Of a DNA stretch of 64,000 nucleotides, positions 38,392 through 48,139 are shown in pieces. Made by a program: the position numbers and the translations under genes. Below the pieces are notes generated by a model, which had not been told where the DNA came from, did not search any database, and was given only the letters and a program-made list of their open reading frames with translations. Source of the DNA: Aphanizomenon flos-aquae FACHB-1287 (GTDB taxonomy: Bacteria > Cyanobacteriota > Cyanobacteriia > Cyanobacteriales > Nostocaceae); contig NZ_JACJTO010000015.1 of NCBI RefSeq assembly GCF_014698755.1, positions 1 to 64,000 of the forward strand. The letters are read 5' to 3'. Numbering within the stretch: the first letter of the stretch is position 1; each line of letters starts with the position of its first letter.

Positions 38392-38904
38392 CTAATGTTG
38401 TTGTTCTTCTAAACAATACTTAACAATCAACAGGCAATTTCTACTATCTGAATCGCGTTGATATACAACTTTATCAGCCAAGCGACGGAGTAAAAACCAT
38501 CCATATCCACCGACTTGTAGAGTCCCTGGTTCTGGTTCAGTAATGACATCAGGATTAAATGGTTTTCCATAATCCCAAATTCTTATTTCCAGTTTATCAA
38601 TCCATAAACTGACTTGAATTTCTATAGTTGTTTCCGGTGGTAAAGCATGATGAGCATGACGGACTGCATTGGTAAAGCCTTCTGCTAATGCTAGATTGAG
38701 ACGATAAAGTTGGCTGTCTGACCAGCCATATTTCGGTAAATATTGCTGACAGAATTCTTCAAACCATTGTTGCACTGGGCTTAAGAGCTTAAGATCGCTC
38801 CTTACTGTCCGATGGTCTTGCTGCACTATGCTACGCATTGACCTTAACTCGAATAGAAAGTAGTTTTTTTGTAATTTGAGAATTTCACATCCGGAAATAG
38901 TCAT
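38392..38904 (-). CDS. RsbW-like anti-sigma regulatory kinase (HATPase_c_2)
   Basis: 170 residues. The GHKL ATPase core is recognisable: LNLALAEGFTNAVRHAH (N-box), IRIWDYGKPFNP (G1) and GGYGWFLLRRLADKVVYQR (G2). It lacks the dimerisation and sensor domains of histidine kinases. Such proteins phosphorylate anti-sigma-factor antagonists in partner-switching systems. No antagonist or phosphatase gene lies beside it. The true start may be Met23 (MRSIVQQDHR). Confidence 0.82.
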   Translation of the reverse strand: MTISGCEILKLQKNYFLFELRSMRSIVQQDHRTVRSDLKLLSPVQQWFEEFCQQYLPKYGWSDSQLYRLNLALAEGFTNAVRHAHHALPPETTIEIQVSLWIDKLEIRIWDYGKPFNPDVITEPEPGTLQVGGYGWFLLRRLADKVVYQRDSDSRNCLLIVKYCLEEQQH

Positions 38905-39094
38905 GATGAGGTTGGATATCTTTCCGCAATTCCCGTTTAGTTAACGTCTGTTGATCTTCAAAAGTATATCTCCTTTAAAATATCAGTAGCAATTAGACCA
39001 TCAATAATTGCGGCTATTTGCTGATTAGATATTGTCCTGCATACACTCTTGAAAATCACAGACGTTACCAGATTTAATTTTAACTGTAACTACC

Positions 39095-39577
39095 TTAGAA
39101 CAATCCTAAAGTCAAGGATTTGTCTAATGGGAGAGCAGCACCAATACCTAGCCAAATAGTAACAAGAGTACCAAACAAAAATACTGTTGTTGCTACAGGG
39201 CGACGGAAAGGATTTTGGAACTTATTCACATTTTCCAAAAAGGGAACGAGAATTAATCCCAAGGGTACGGAAGCCATTGCTAACACACCTAATAATTTAT
39301 TGGGTAGTGAGCGAAGAATTTGGAATACAGGATACAAGTACCACTCTGGCAAAATTTCCAAAGGAGTAGCAAAAGGATTAGCGGGTTCACCAATCATCGC
39401 GGGGTCTAGAACTGCTAGAGCGACAATACAGGCGAAAGAACCCATAATTACAACTGGGAATATATAGAGTAAATCATTGGGCCAAGCAGGTTCACCATAG
39501 TAATTGTGACCCATACCTTGGGCAAGTTTAGCTCTTAATTTGGGATCGCTCAGATCCGGTTTTTTTTGCGTTGACAT
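39095..39577 (-). CDS. petD: Cytochrome b6-f complex subunit IV
   Basis: 160 residues with three membrane helices. Readable signatures are [38 protein letters not shown] (containing the PEWY motif of the quinol-oxidation site) and [13 protein letters not shown]. It is the C-terminal half equivalent of cytochrome b in the complex linking photosystems II and I. It lies 181 bases downstream of petB, the standard cyanobacterial order. Confidence 0.98.
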   Translation of the reverse strand: MSTQKKPDLSDPKLRAKLAQGMGHNYYGEPAWPNDLLYIFPVVIMGSFACIVALAVLDPAMIGEPANPFATPLEILPEWYLYPVFQILRSLPNKLLGVLAMASVPLGLILVPFLENVNKFQNPFRRPVATTVFLFGTLVTIWLGIGAALPLDKSLTLGLF

Positions 39578-39758
39578 TTCTAAATGCGCTCTCCGGCTGA
39601 AGTGAAGTTAAAGCATTGGTGAAAGCTATCAGCTATACAACTAGCTCAAGTTTCCGTTAGTAGTTTAGGTCTACAACTTACAATTTATGTTCTCTCAGTT
39701 TAAAACAAACTACGATGATCTGGAAACACAAGTTATGCCTGTTTGCTAATAACTTTGA

Positions 39759-40406
39759 TTACAAAGGTCCAGAAATACCTTGTTTGCGAATCATCAAGAA
39801 GTGGAACAACATGAAGACAGCAATTAACCAAGGAAGAACAAAGGTGTGGGCACTATAGTAGCGGGTAAGTGTCGCTTGACCAACACTAGAACCTCCACGG
39901 AGTAAATCGGAGATGAGAACACCGACTACGGGAATTGCTTCTGGTACACCACTAACAATTTTTACAGCCCAGTAACCAACTTGATCCCAAGGAAGAGAGT
40001 AGCCTGTTACACCAAAGGAAACGGTGATTACGGCGAGAATTACACCACTGATCCAGGTTAATTCACGGGGCTTTTTGAAGCCACCGGTTAGATAAACGCG
40101 GAATGTGTGGAGAATCATCATTAATACCATCATGCTGGCTGACCAGCGGTGAATGGAGCGAATTAACCAACCGAAGTTGACTTCATTCATGATGTACTCG
40201 ACAGAGGAGAAAGCTTCAGCAACTGTAGGTTTGTAGTAGAATGTCATCGCAAATCCAGTGGCGAATTGGATCAGGAAACATACTAGGGTAATTCCACCTA
40301 AACAGTAGAAGATGTTAACGTGGGGAGGAACATATTTGGTGGTGATATCATCAGCAATTTCTTGGAGATCCAAGCGTTCCTCAAACCAGTCATAGACGTT
40401 AGCCAT
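39759..40406 (-). CDS. petB: Cytochrome b6
   Basis: 215 residues with four membrane helices. The haem-ligand histidines are in [21 protein letters not shown] and in [11 protein letters not shown] with [12 protein letters not shown]. Cys35 (FYCLGG) is the covalent attachment site for haem ci. It forms the electron-transfer core of the cytochrome b6-f complex with PetD. It is divergent from ctpA across an enlarged intergenic region. Confidence 0.98.
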   Translation of the reverse strand: MANVYDWFEERLDLQEIADDITTKYVPPHVNIFYCLGGITLVCFLIQFATGFAMTFYYKPTVAEAFSSVEYIMNEVNFGWLIRSIHRWSASMMVLMMILHTFRVYLTGGFKKPRELTWISGVILAVITVSFGVTGYSLPWDQVGYWAVKIVSGVPEAIPVVGVLISDLLRGGSSVGQATLTRYYSAHTFVLPWLIAVFMLFHFLMIRKQGISGPL

Positions 40407-40968
40407 ACAATCTTAAGGTCCTAAAAATAGATTGCGGTTGATAAGTTTTGTTATGCGAACTGTAGTCAATTATGACTACTCAACTAACCTCAGTTAGAGG
40501 GTTTGCTTCTCGCTTCGTCCAAATGGGTTTCTATTTGTCCACGAGCGTCAATTTGGGTGTAACTCACCCTATTTTTAGGAAATCTTCCTGTTTTTCGTCT
40601 TTGCTAGTCAACGCTAACAATGTTGACTCCAAAGAAGATTTTATCGTTGATCAGGAAGAATGGACATCTCTTGACACTCTCCGGTCTAAGGACGCGGAGA
40701 TTCTTGGTTCAACGAGTCCACTTAAACTAAACCCCTTACGGTATCTAGTTTAGAGGTGGTTCTCTCCTCAAGCTTTAACTTCCGGTATGCCCTACCGTAG
40801 TTGGATGACTCCAAATTTTGTTTGAGTTTAAATGCTAGTCCTCATAAATTTGGACTGGCAACTTTATGAGAAGAATGCACTTCTTCTATAAAAAAAGTAA
40901 CATAGTCGAGAGATAGATTTCATCAGCAACTGAGCATTACAGAAAGTTTTAGGGAATTTGAGTCTGAG
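40407..40968. other. petB-ctpA divergent intergenic region with an inserted remnant
   Basis: 560 bases lie between the divergent starts, unusually long for this conserved pair. Promoters for both genes must be here. About 40470-40800 looks like a decayed insertion-sequence end. An open frame of 93 codons (40472-40753, plus) has no recognisable content and is not called. Confidence 0.6.
40480..40800. mobile_element. Decayed IS200/IS605-like end (putative)
   Basis: TCTTGACACTCTCCG begins at 40669, followed by GCGGAGATTCTTGG, forming a CTCCG/CGGAG hairpin. GGGTGTAACTCACCC (40554-40568) is another perfect hairpin. The organisation resembles the 3' end of tnpB-carrying elements, where the guide RNA is encoded; on that model the lost tnpB would read on the minus strand. 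No TnpB frame is seen. A diverged relative is at 360-560. Confidence 0.4.
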
Positions 40969-42219
40969 ATGGCACTAAAATTAGGGTTCGTTAACAAGCG
41001 GGTTTGGCGGCTAGGATGTTTACTACTATTGCTTTTTTCCCTGGTATTTGGAGGATATATTTCTCCAGCTTCAGCTTTAACGCGGGAACAGAAGCTAGTT
41101 TATGAAGTGTGGCGAATTGTTAACCGTTCTTATCTGGATGGGACTTTTAACCATCAAAACTGGCTTGATGTCCGACAAAAGGCGCTAAAAAGTCGTTTTC
41201 CCAACCAGGAAGCCGCTTATACCACAATTCAGGATATGCTTAAGACCTTGGATGATCCTTTTACTCGTTTTCTTGAACCTGAGAAATACCGCAGTTTGCA
41301 GGTTAGCACTTCTGGAGAATTAATTGGTGTGGGTTTACAAATTGCTCTCAATTCCCGTGGTGGGCTGGAAGTAATTACACCTATTGAAAATTCTCCAGCC
41401 GAGAAAGCGGGTTTAAAACCACGCGATCGCATTTTGAAGATTGAGGGTTTATCCACAGAGAATCTAACTCTTGATGAAGCAGCAACACGGCTAAGGGGAC
41501 CCCTGGGCAGCGTTGTTACGCTTTTAATTGGCAGAGAAGGAGAAAAGGATATAGAAGTTATTTTGGTGCGCGATCGCATTACTCTTAATCCTGTTGTATC
41601 TGATTTACGATTATCCTCCCAAGGTGACAAAATTGGCTATCTTCGTCTGAGTCAATTTAATGCCAATGCGGTTACTGAATTGGCTCAGGCTATTTCTATT
41701 TTAGAAAAAAAAGGCGCGTCTGCCTATATTCTTGATTTAAGAAATAATCCGGGTGGCCTCTTGCAAGCCGGAATTGAGATCTCTCGTTTATGGCTAGAAT
41801 CAGGCACAATCGTTTATACTGCCAATCGTCAAGGTATTCAAGGCACTTATGAGGCTTTTGATCCGGCTCTCACAAAAGATCCTTTAGTAATTCTAGTTAA
41901 TCAAGGAACTGCCAGCGCCAGCGAAATTCTAGCCGGTGCATTGCAAGATAATCATCGTGGCCAGTTAGTTGGGGAAACTACCTTTGGTAAAGGTTTAATT
42001 CAATCTTTGTTTGAATTATCCGATGGTTCTGGTTTGGCGGTGACAATTGCTAAATATGAAACTCCCAACCATCGAGATATTAACAAATTGGGAATTAAGC
42101 CAGATCAAATTATTCCCCAACCAGCAATTAACCGTGAACAAATCGGCACAAAGGCAGATGTTCAATATCAAGGGGCTATAGAACTTTTGAGTAAGAATTT
42201 GGCAATGGGTAATGGGTAA
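40969..42219 (+). CDS. ctpA: Carboxyl-terminal processing protease
   Basis: 416 residues. A signal peptide ends near residue 36 (SPASALT), targeting the lumen or periplasm. A PDZ domain follows (ENSPAEKAGLKPRDRILKI), then the S41 protease core with the Ser-Lys dyad: the serine near 315 in QGTASASEILAGAL and the lysine near 340 in TTFGKGLIQ. CtpA removes the C-terminal extension of the D1 protein so the manganese cluster can assemble. Proximity to petB is the usual cyanobacterial arrangement. The stop codon lies inside a TAATGGG repeat array, which codes the last residues AMGNG. Confidence 0.94.
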   Translation: MALKLGFVNKRVWRLGCLLLLLFSLVFGGYISPASALTREQKLVYEVWRIVNRSYLDGTFNHQNWLDVRQKALKSRFPNQEAAYTTIQDMLKTLDDPFTRFLEPEKYRSLQVSTSGELIGVGLQIALNSRGGLEVITPIENSPAEKAGLKPRDRILKIEGLSTENLTLDEAATRLRGPLGSVVTLLIGREGEKDIEVILVRDRITLNPVVSDLRLSSQGDKIGYLRLSQFNANAVTELAQAISILEKKGASAYILDLRNNPGGLLQAGIEISRLWLESGTIVYTANRQGIQGTYEAFDPALTKDPLVILVNQGTASASEILAGALQDNHRGQLVGETTFGKGLIQSLFELSDGSGLAVTIAKYETPNHRDINKLGIKPDQIIPQPAINREQIGTKADVQYQGAIELLSKNLAMGNG

Positions 42220-42310
42220 TGGGTAATGGGTAATGGGTAATGGGTAATGGGTAATTGGTAATTGGTAATTGGTAATGGGTAATTGGTAATTGGTAATTGG
42301 TAATTGGTAG
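42203..42310. repeat. TAATGGG/TAATTGG heptamer array
   Basis: About fifteen tandem heptamers, first TAATGGG (seven or so), then mostly TAATTGG. The array overlaps the ctpA 3' end and supplies its stop codon. It fills the gap to the convergent metallo-beta-lactamase-like gene. Confidence 0.9.
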
Positions 42311-42346
42311 GAATTTCTTTCCCTATTCCCTATTCCCTCTTAACTG

Positions 42347-43093
42347 TCACCTGTCACCTAAATTCAAATTGTTGATTTTTTCGTAAGCGTGGTCTATACA
42401 GGTTTTACCTCTGAGGTAGCCTGTATTAGCACCGGGGCATAAATAAGTTAAAGTTTGTGTTGTAAAGCGATCGCTCAAAGACTGAATGCTTTTAAGTTGT
42501 CGTGGCCAATGAAAAGTTTTATACGTACGTATTGGCACAGGTTCACCATATTGGTTAGGAAGTAAATGCCGTCCAGAAAATAACACGCCTTCAAATTCAC
42601 GATAGTATAGACATGATGAGCCTGGAGAATGGCCGGGTGTCCAAATTATTTCTATTGTGTCATCAAGAGTAAACTGATCAGTAAAAGTGGTAAGAGTTAA
42701 ACCCGGCAATAAATAAGCCTCTTGTTCTTGAATCAAAATTTCGCAATTTAAGATCTGTTGATATTCTGCGGCCTTACCAATAGCACCACGATGACTGATA
42801 AAAAACCATTTGACTCCCCCATACAAGGACAAAAAATCCCGGTTTGTCTGTTCTAAAGCTGGGCAATCTATGAGAACATTCCCTTCATTTCTAACAATGA
42901 AGTAGGATGTCCCTCCTAAAGTGTCCCGATTCGGTGGAAAGGCAAAAATACTGTTAGGTGTCAAAATCAGAGGATTTTCCGCCGTTGACGTGGTTTTTGC
43001 CAATATAGAACGCGGTGGTTTAGTTTTGTGAATGGACTGTTGAGGCAAAAACGACATAAATGAAAAAACTAAGGTAATAGCAATGGTAAACAA
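42347..43093 (-). CDS. Metallo-beta-lactamase-fold protein with degenerate metal motif
   Basis: 248 residues from a TTG start at 43093; the first 45 residues are non-conserved and the true start may be further in. From about residue 48 it reads as an MBL fold: NRDTLGGTSYFIVRNEGNVLIDCPA, TPGHSPGSSCLYY and LFSGRHLLP. The usual HxHxDH metal motif is replaced by ISHRGAIGKA, while the later histidine is kept. Catalysis may be lost or altered. The function is unknown. Confidence 0.7.
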   Translation of the reverse strand: MFTIAITLVFSFMSFLPQQSIHKTKPPRSILAKTTSTAENPLILTPNSIFAFPPNRDTLGGTSYFIVRNEGNVLIDCPALEQTNRDFLSLYGGVKWFFISHRGAIGKAAEYQQILNCEILIQEQEAYLLPGLTLTTFTDQFTLDDTIEIIWTPGHSPGSSCLYYREFEGVLFSGRHLLPNQYGEPVPIRTYKTFHWPRQLKSIQSLSDRFTTQTLTYLCPGANTGYLRGKTCIDHAYEKINNLNLGDR

Positions 43094-43222
43094 TCAGGTT
43101 ACAGTGTATTTACTATGACTGTGAACTGTGATAGAAAAGTTAAGGTGTACACTCTTGTTTATGATCAAAATCTGTAACAGAAATTACAGGTAAGGCATCC
43201 TATCAAATATAGTGAAAATAAT

Positions 43223-44707
43223 ATGGAATTTTGGTTTCTCCTTTTTCTGGGGTTATTGACTTATTTAATGATGCAATACAGTGTTGCACGAGCAACAAGA
43301 ACCCCTGTGTGGTTGTTGTGGTTGGTTTTAATGACACCTGCATTTATCTTAACTGGTTTGACACTGATATATGGTGTCAAACAAGCTCCTCCATCAGCCC
43401 TAATTCCTTTGGTAGCAGTGGTTTCAGCGGGCTGTTTATTATTATATTGGTTATTGTTTAATAGGGGACGAGAATTGCCTATAGATTCACAAAATCAATC
43501 TGAAGAAAATCAAGGACAATTAAATAATAATTCGACGGTCGAAACACCAATCCGCCCTATTAACTTAGCAGAAGAAACCCAACTACGAAATTGTTTTCCC
43601 TGGTCTGTATATTACGTTCAAAATATTGAATATCGCCCCCAAGCGATAATTTTTCGGGGACAGTTACGAACTACTTCTAGTAATGCTTACGAGCAAATTA
43701 AGGTTAATATTGAGAGGCAATTTGGCGATCGCTTTTTAGTCATATTTCAAGAAGGAATAAATGGTAAACCCTTTTTTGTTTTAGTTCCCAATCCTCAAGC
43801 AGTTAAACAAAATAACCAACAGGAATCGGAAAAAATTACTCAACCAGGGTTAGCATTACTATTGTTAGTAGCAACTTTATTTAGCACTACTTTTGTGGGC
43901 TGGAAATTTGCGGGTCTTCAATTTACACAACTGGAATCTGATTTCAGATTATTTTTCCATGGTTTACCCTATGCTTTAGGTTTAATGACTATTTTAGGTT
44001 CTCATGAACTAGGTCATTATTTAACAGCAAGATTTTATAAAATTCGCTCCACTTTACCTTATTTTATTCCCGTACCTTTTTTCTTAGGAACATTTGGGGC
44101 TTTTATTAAAATACGCAGTCCCATACCTCACCGCAAAGCTTTATTTGATGTGAGTATTGCTGGACCTCTAGCGGGATTTATAGTAACTATACCTTTATTG
44201 ATATGGGGTTTAGCTCATTCACAAATAGTGGCTTTACCGGAGAAAGTTGAAATTTTAAATCTTAATGCACTTAATCCTAAATATTCGATTTTATTAGCTT
44301 TACTCTCAAAATTAGCTTTAGGAAGTGAATTAACTGCAAAATCTGCTATTGATTTACATCCAATTGCTATAGCAGGGTTCCTAGGATTAATCGTCACAGC
44401 TTTAAATTTGATGCCCGTGGGACAATTAGATGGTGGTCACATTATTCATGCTATGTTTGGACAACGTACTGCTGTTTTCATTGGTCAAATTACCAGATTA
44501 TTATTACTCATACTTACGTTTATCAGGGAAGAATTTTTACTATGGGCAATTATTTTATTATTCATTCCCTTAGTTGATGAACCTGCTTTAAATGATGTCA
44601 CGGAATTAGATAATCAACGGGATTTTATGGGATTAATGTCCATGGCTTTGTTATTATTAATTATTTTACCATTACCTCAATTTCTAGCTAAATTATTGCA
44701 GATTTAG
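43223..44707 (+). CDS. Site-2 protease family (M50) membrane metalloprotease
   Basis: 494 residues. Two helices lie near the N-terminus (about 2-20 and 28-75), then a soluble region (about 85-205), then a hydrophobic protease core. Zinc motifs are HELGH near 261 (GSHELGHYLTARF) and NLMPVGQLDGGH near 397-408. The architecture resembles the EGY1-type proteases of chloroplasts and cyanobacteria. It should cut membrane-embedded substrates, for example anti-sigma factors; the target is unknown. Confidence 0.88.
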   Translation: MEFWFLLFLGLLTYLMMQYSVARATRTPVWLLWLVLMTPAFILTGLTLIYGVKQAPPSALIPLVAVVSAGCLLLYWLLFNRGRELPIDSQNQSEENQGQLNNNSTVETPIRPINLAEETQLRNCFPWSVYYVQNIEYRPQAIIFRGQLRTTSSNAYEQIKVNIERQFGDRFLVIFQEGINGKPFFVLVPNPQAVKQNNQQESEKITQPGLALLLLVATLFSTTFVGWKFAGLQFTQLESDFRLFFHGLPYALGLMTILGSHELGHYLTARFYKIRSTLPYFIPVPFFLGTFGAFIKIRSPIPHRKALFDVSIAGPLAGFIVTIPLLIWGLAHSQIVALPEKVEILNLNALNPKYSILLALLSKLALGSELTAKSAIDLHPIAIAGFLGLIVTALNLMPVGQLDGGHIIHAMFGQRTAVFIGQITRLLLLILTFIREEFLLWAIILLFIPLVDEPALNDVTELDNQRDFMGLMSMALLLLIILPLPQFLAKLLQI

Positions 44708-44806
44708 CATTAACAAAGTCTATGCGTCAGAGAACACATAATCAGATGGTTTCCCCAACGCATGATATTTTTAACAAATCTTCACGTAACTTGTCCTAAC
44801 CACTAA

Positions 44807-46618
44807 TTAGCTTTGATCTAACTTCAATACAGCCATAAAAGCCTCCTGGGGTACATCTACAGTCCCCACGGCCTTCATCCGTTTTTTACCCTTAGCTTGC
44901 TTCTGCAATAGTTTTTTCTTCCGGCTAATGTCCCCACCATAGCACTTAGCGAGGACATCCTTCCGCATTGCTGGTATCTGTTCACTAGCAATGACTTTTG
45001 CACCAATAGCAGCTTGAATCGGGACTTTGAATTGATGACGGGGAATGAGTTCTTTGAGTTTTTCCGCCATTGCTCTACCGACATTGTAGGCTTTATCCCT
45101 ATGGACAATCATGGCTAAGGAATCCACAGGATCACCGTTAATGAGAATATCCAATTTTACCAAAGGATTTTCTCGGTAGCCAATTAGATGATATTCCATA
45201 CTGGCATAACCGCGAGAACGGGATTTCATTTGATCAAAAAAGTCAGTGACAACTTCCGCTAGGGGTAACTCATAAGTGAGTGTCGTCCGTCCTTGGGTGA
45301 GATATTTCATATCTTTGAAGATTCCCCGTCGGTTTTGAGACAACTCCATTAAAGAACCAACGTAGATTTCTGGAGTAATCATTTCTACTTTGACATAGGG
45401 CTCTTCAATTCTATCGCGCTCATTGGGTCCGGGTAAGCGACTAGGATTATCAATGTAGAGTTCTTCACCCTTGTTGGTGACAACTTTGTAAACCACTGAG
45501 GGGGCGGTAATGATTAAATCTAGGTTATACTCACGTTCTAGACGCTCCTGGACAATTTCCATGTGCAGCAATCCCAAAAACCCGCAACGGAATCCAAAAC
45601 CCATGGCGCTAGAGGTTTCTGGTTCATACTGTAATGCAGCATCATTGAGTTCCAGTTTTTCTAAAGCTTCCCGCAAGTCTTCAAACTGGTCCGCGTCTAT
45701 GGGGAACATCCCACAAAATACCATGGGGTTAGCTTCGGCATAACCTGGTAAAGCTTCTGTGGCTTTGTTTTTGCATAGGGTAATGGTGTCTCCTACTCTA
45801 GCATCACCTACGGCTTTAATGGCTGCGGCAAAATAACCTACTTCTCCAGCATGAAGTTCTTCAACTTGCTTTTGAGTGGGACAGAGAATGCCTAATTCAT
45901 CAATGACATATTCTTTCTCTGAGGCCATTAAGTAGACGCGATCGCCTTTTTTTACAGTGCCATCCATGACACGGAAATAAACAATTACACCTCTGTAACT
46001 ATCATAGTAACTATCAAAAATCAAGGCTCGCAAGCTATCATTGATGGTGTTGGCTGGTGGGGGAACTCGTTCGACAATTGTTTCTAATATCTCACTAATG
46101 CCAATTCCCTCTTTCGCTGAGGCTAAAATTGCCCCACTACAATCTAAACCAATAATTTCTTCAATTTCGCCAATTACTCGTTCTGGTTCTGCTCCTGGCA
46201 AATCAATTTTATTTAAAACAGGGATAATTTCCAGATTACTTTCTAGGGCTAAATAGACATTTGCTAATGTTTGCGCCTCTACACCTTGGGACGCATCCAC
46301 AACCAATAACGCTCCTTCACAAGCTAAAAGGGAACGGGAGACTTCATAGGAAAAATCTACGTGACCGGGAGTATCAATTAAATTAAGAACGTACTGCTGA
46401 CCATCTTTAGCAGTATAATTCATCCGGGCAGCTTGCAGCTTAATTGTAATGCCGCGCTCCCGTTCTAAATCCATGTTATCAAGAAACTGCTCTTTCATCT
46501 GTCTATCTTCTACAGTCCCAGTCGCCTGTAGTAAACGATCTGCGAGAGTTGATTTCCCGTGATCAATGTGAGCAATAATACAAAAATTGCGAATGCGAGC
46601 TGCGGGAACGTCAGTCAT
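44807..46618 (-). CDS. lepA: Elongation factor 4 (back-translocating GTPase)
   Basis: 603 residues, the family's normal length. The GTPase domain has [23 protein letters not shown] and NKIDLPGA. Domains II-III follow, and the LepA-specific C-terminus includes [22 protein letters not shown]. It back-translocates stalled ribosomes. It is divergent from a small putative RHH gene. Confidence 0.98.
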   Translation of the reverse strand: MTDVPAARIRNFCIIAHIDHGKSTLADRLLQATGTVEDRQMKEQFLDNMDLERERGITIKLQAARMNYTAKDGQQYVLNLIDTPGHVDFSYEVSRSLLACEGALLVVDASQGVEAQTLANVYLALESNLEIIPVLNKIDLPGAEPERVIGEIEEIIGLDCSGAILASAKEGIGISEILETIVERVPPPANTINDSLRALIFDSYYDSYRGVIVYFRVMDGTVKKGDRVYLMASEKEYVIDELGILCPTQKQVEELHAGEVGYFAAAIKAVGDARVGDTITLCKNKATEALPGYAEANPMVFCGMFPIDADQFEDLREALEKLELNDAALQYEPETSSAMGFGFRCGFLGLLHMEIVQERLEREYNLDLIITAPSVVYKVVTNKGEELYIDNPSRLPGPNERDRIEEPYVKVEMITPEIYVGSLMELSQNRRGIFKDMKYLTQGRTTLTYELPLAEVVTDFFDQMKSRSRGYASMEYHLIGYRENPLVKLDILINGDPVDSLAMIVHRDKAYNVGRAMAEKLKELIPRHQFKVPIQAAIGAKVIASEQIPAMRKDVLAKCYGGDISRKKKLLQKQAKGKKRMKAVGTVDVPQEAFMAVLKLDQS

Positions 46619-46972
46619 ATACTATCTTTGCTCTAAAGCAAGCCAAAATGAAAGCTATTTACTTCATGTATTTTAATGCTTTCTGCGGTAATAAGGCAAA
46701 GGGCAAGGAAGAGGTAATCAGATAAAATTAATTATACTGGTTATTTTTCTGTTTTCTGTTCAGTATAAAATCGTGAGAACACTAATAGGGTAATAGGGTT
46801 TGAGGATTTTGGTGCGGGTATTGCTGTGATCACAACTTACGTTATTATTTAAAATCTATTTCCAACTCCCGGTATTTATGACTTAGCAGCTTACAATTAA
46901 ATAGACCGAACTATAAATATCATAACTGCTTGACGGCACTTTCAATAAAACTATTTCAGAGTATTTAAACCC
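46619..46972. other. Intergenic region between lepA and a small RHH-like gene
   Basis: About 350 bases, AT-rich, between divergent genes. Promoters for both sides are expected. I see no coding frame, strong hairpin or repeat here. Confidence 0.4.
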
Positions 46973-47209
46973 ATGAATATGCAAGAACAACCTAAAAGTA
47001 CAGATAACAAACGCGCTGACAAGACAGAAATCGCTCTCAATCTAGATTCAGAATTAATAGAGCAAATTCAACATCTCACTAATGATCCTAGTAAGGTGAT
47101 TGAGGTGGCTGTCCGTCAGTGGTTACGGGGTGATTTCACCAGAGATGATGAGTTAACACGGGCTCCTCTACGGACACCTGTTCCCCCCCGTGGTGAGTGG
47201 AATGATTAA
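46973..47209 (+). CDS. Small ribbon-helix-helix-like protein
   Basis: 78 residues. KTEIALNLDSELIEQIQHL is consistent with a ribbon-helix-helix strand and helix, followed by VIEVAVRQWLRGD. The C-terminus is proline-rich (RTPVPPRGEWND). It may bind DNA in the manner of CopG-type antitoxins, but no toxin gene adjoins it. Met1 and Met3 are both possible starts. A short conserved cyanobacterial protein is the safest description. Confidence 0.55.
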   Translation: MNMQEQPKSTDNKRADKTEIALNLDSELIEQIQHLTNDPSKVIEVAVRQWLRGDFTRDDELTRAPLRTPVPPRGEWND

Positions 47210-47259
47210 ATCACTGTATCAAAAACCATTGATGGGTTAAAATTTGGGGGAATGGGGAA

Positions 47260-47508
47260 TTAATGGCTATCAATAGAATTAATTTCTTGTAAAGTTTGCC
47301 ACCCAGCGTACCACTGGGAATTATCTTGTAATAATTTAGCATTTAACCAAAAGCGTACTTGGGGATCACAAGCTGCTACCATTTCCGCATATACCCATTT
47401 ACCCTGATTTTTACGGTTAACAACCTGAAAATGTCTCCAGCCATCAACTTTCTGTTGTGCTGTCCATTTAGAACCTAATAAGTAGGGAAATTTTTGTTTT
47501 TTAGTCAT
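47260..47508 (-). CDS. TIGR02450-type tryptophan-rich protein
   Basis: 82 residues with five tryptophans in conserved spacing: SKWTAQQKVDGWRHFQV, QGKWVYAEMVAACD, RFWLNAKLL and WYAGWQTL. This matches the small tryptophan-rich TIGR02450 family found in cyanobacteria and some proteobacteria, of unknown function. It is convergent with the RHH-like gene, with a repeat array upstream. Confidence 0.8.
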   Translation of the reverse strand: MTKKQKFPYLLGSKWTAQQKVDGWRHFQVVNRKNQGKWVYAEMVAACDPQVRFWLNAKLLQDNSQWYAGWQTLQEINSIDSH

Positions 47509-47578
47509 TTGTCAGTGGTCGGTGGTCAGTAGTCGGTGGTCATTTGTCAATGGTCATTTGTCAGTGGTTAGTTGTTAG
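47503..47578. repeat. Heptamer short tandem repeats
   Basis: About ten degenerate copies of GTCAGTG/GTCATTT/GTCGGTG heptamers begin at the start codon of the tryptophan-rich gene and run towards chlL. Confidence 0.8.
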
Positions 47579-48139
47579 CTACCAATTCCTATTAAGTTTT
47601 ATATCAGGGATTTTATAATTTAATAAATATTTACTAATCAATAGGTAAGGATAACTATGGGAAGAGGGATCTCTAATAAAATTCCTTTATTGCCAATTTT
47701 ACTCCTTGATTAAAACTGCTGATCGATCTGCATTCCAATATCTCATCTTTACTTACAACCTATTGCTGACAAGGGTTTTCTGGTTGCAAATACCCTAAAT
47801 ACTCCCAATATCCTCAATAACAACGCCATAAGCAAATATTATGGAATCAATAAATTTTTATTTATTATATTTTTTTGTCTTTTGAAACTATTTTTATAAA
47901 AATGGTTTTATAAAACCTTAAAAATATAATTTTTTAGTTTTTTTTAGAAGAATTATTAGGTTAATAGATTAAAAATAGTAGATTTATTTCCATAAATGGC
48001 TGATATCACCATTTTTCAGATTATAGACCCCTTTTCTTTTGAGGGGATTTAGACAATAATTGCACTTACATAGCTCACAAGTTGCCGAATCAATTTGGAA
48101 ACAAAGGGTTTGTAAAGAAACTATAAGAGAGGAAAAAAA
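47579..48139. other. chlL upstream region
   Basis: 560 bases without a gene. 47840-47990 is extremely AT-rich, with long T runs. It presumably holds the chlL promoter and leader. AGAGAGG lies about 8 bases before the chlL ATG as a ribosome-binding site. No defined regulatory motif was identified. Confidence 0.5.

Noticed and set aside
40472-40753. 93-codon plus-strand frame in the petB-ctpA gap
   Set aside because: It runs through the putative insertion-sequence hairpins and has no protein-like conservation I recognise.
41229-41630. 133-codon minus-strand frame inside ctpA
   Set aside because: Antisense to a well-supported protease gene, with Ser/Arg-rich shadow composition.
42203-42310. 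Tandem repeats considered as a CRISPR array
   Set aside because: Units are seven bases and directly adjacent, with no spacers and no cas genes. They are heptamer tandem repeats.
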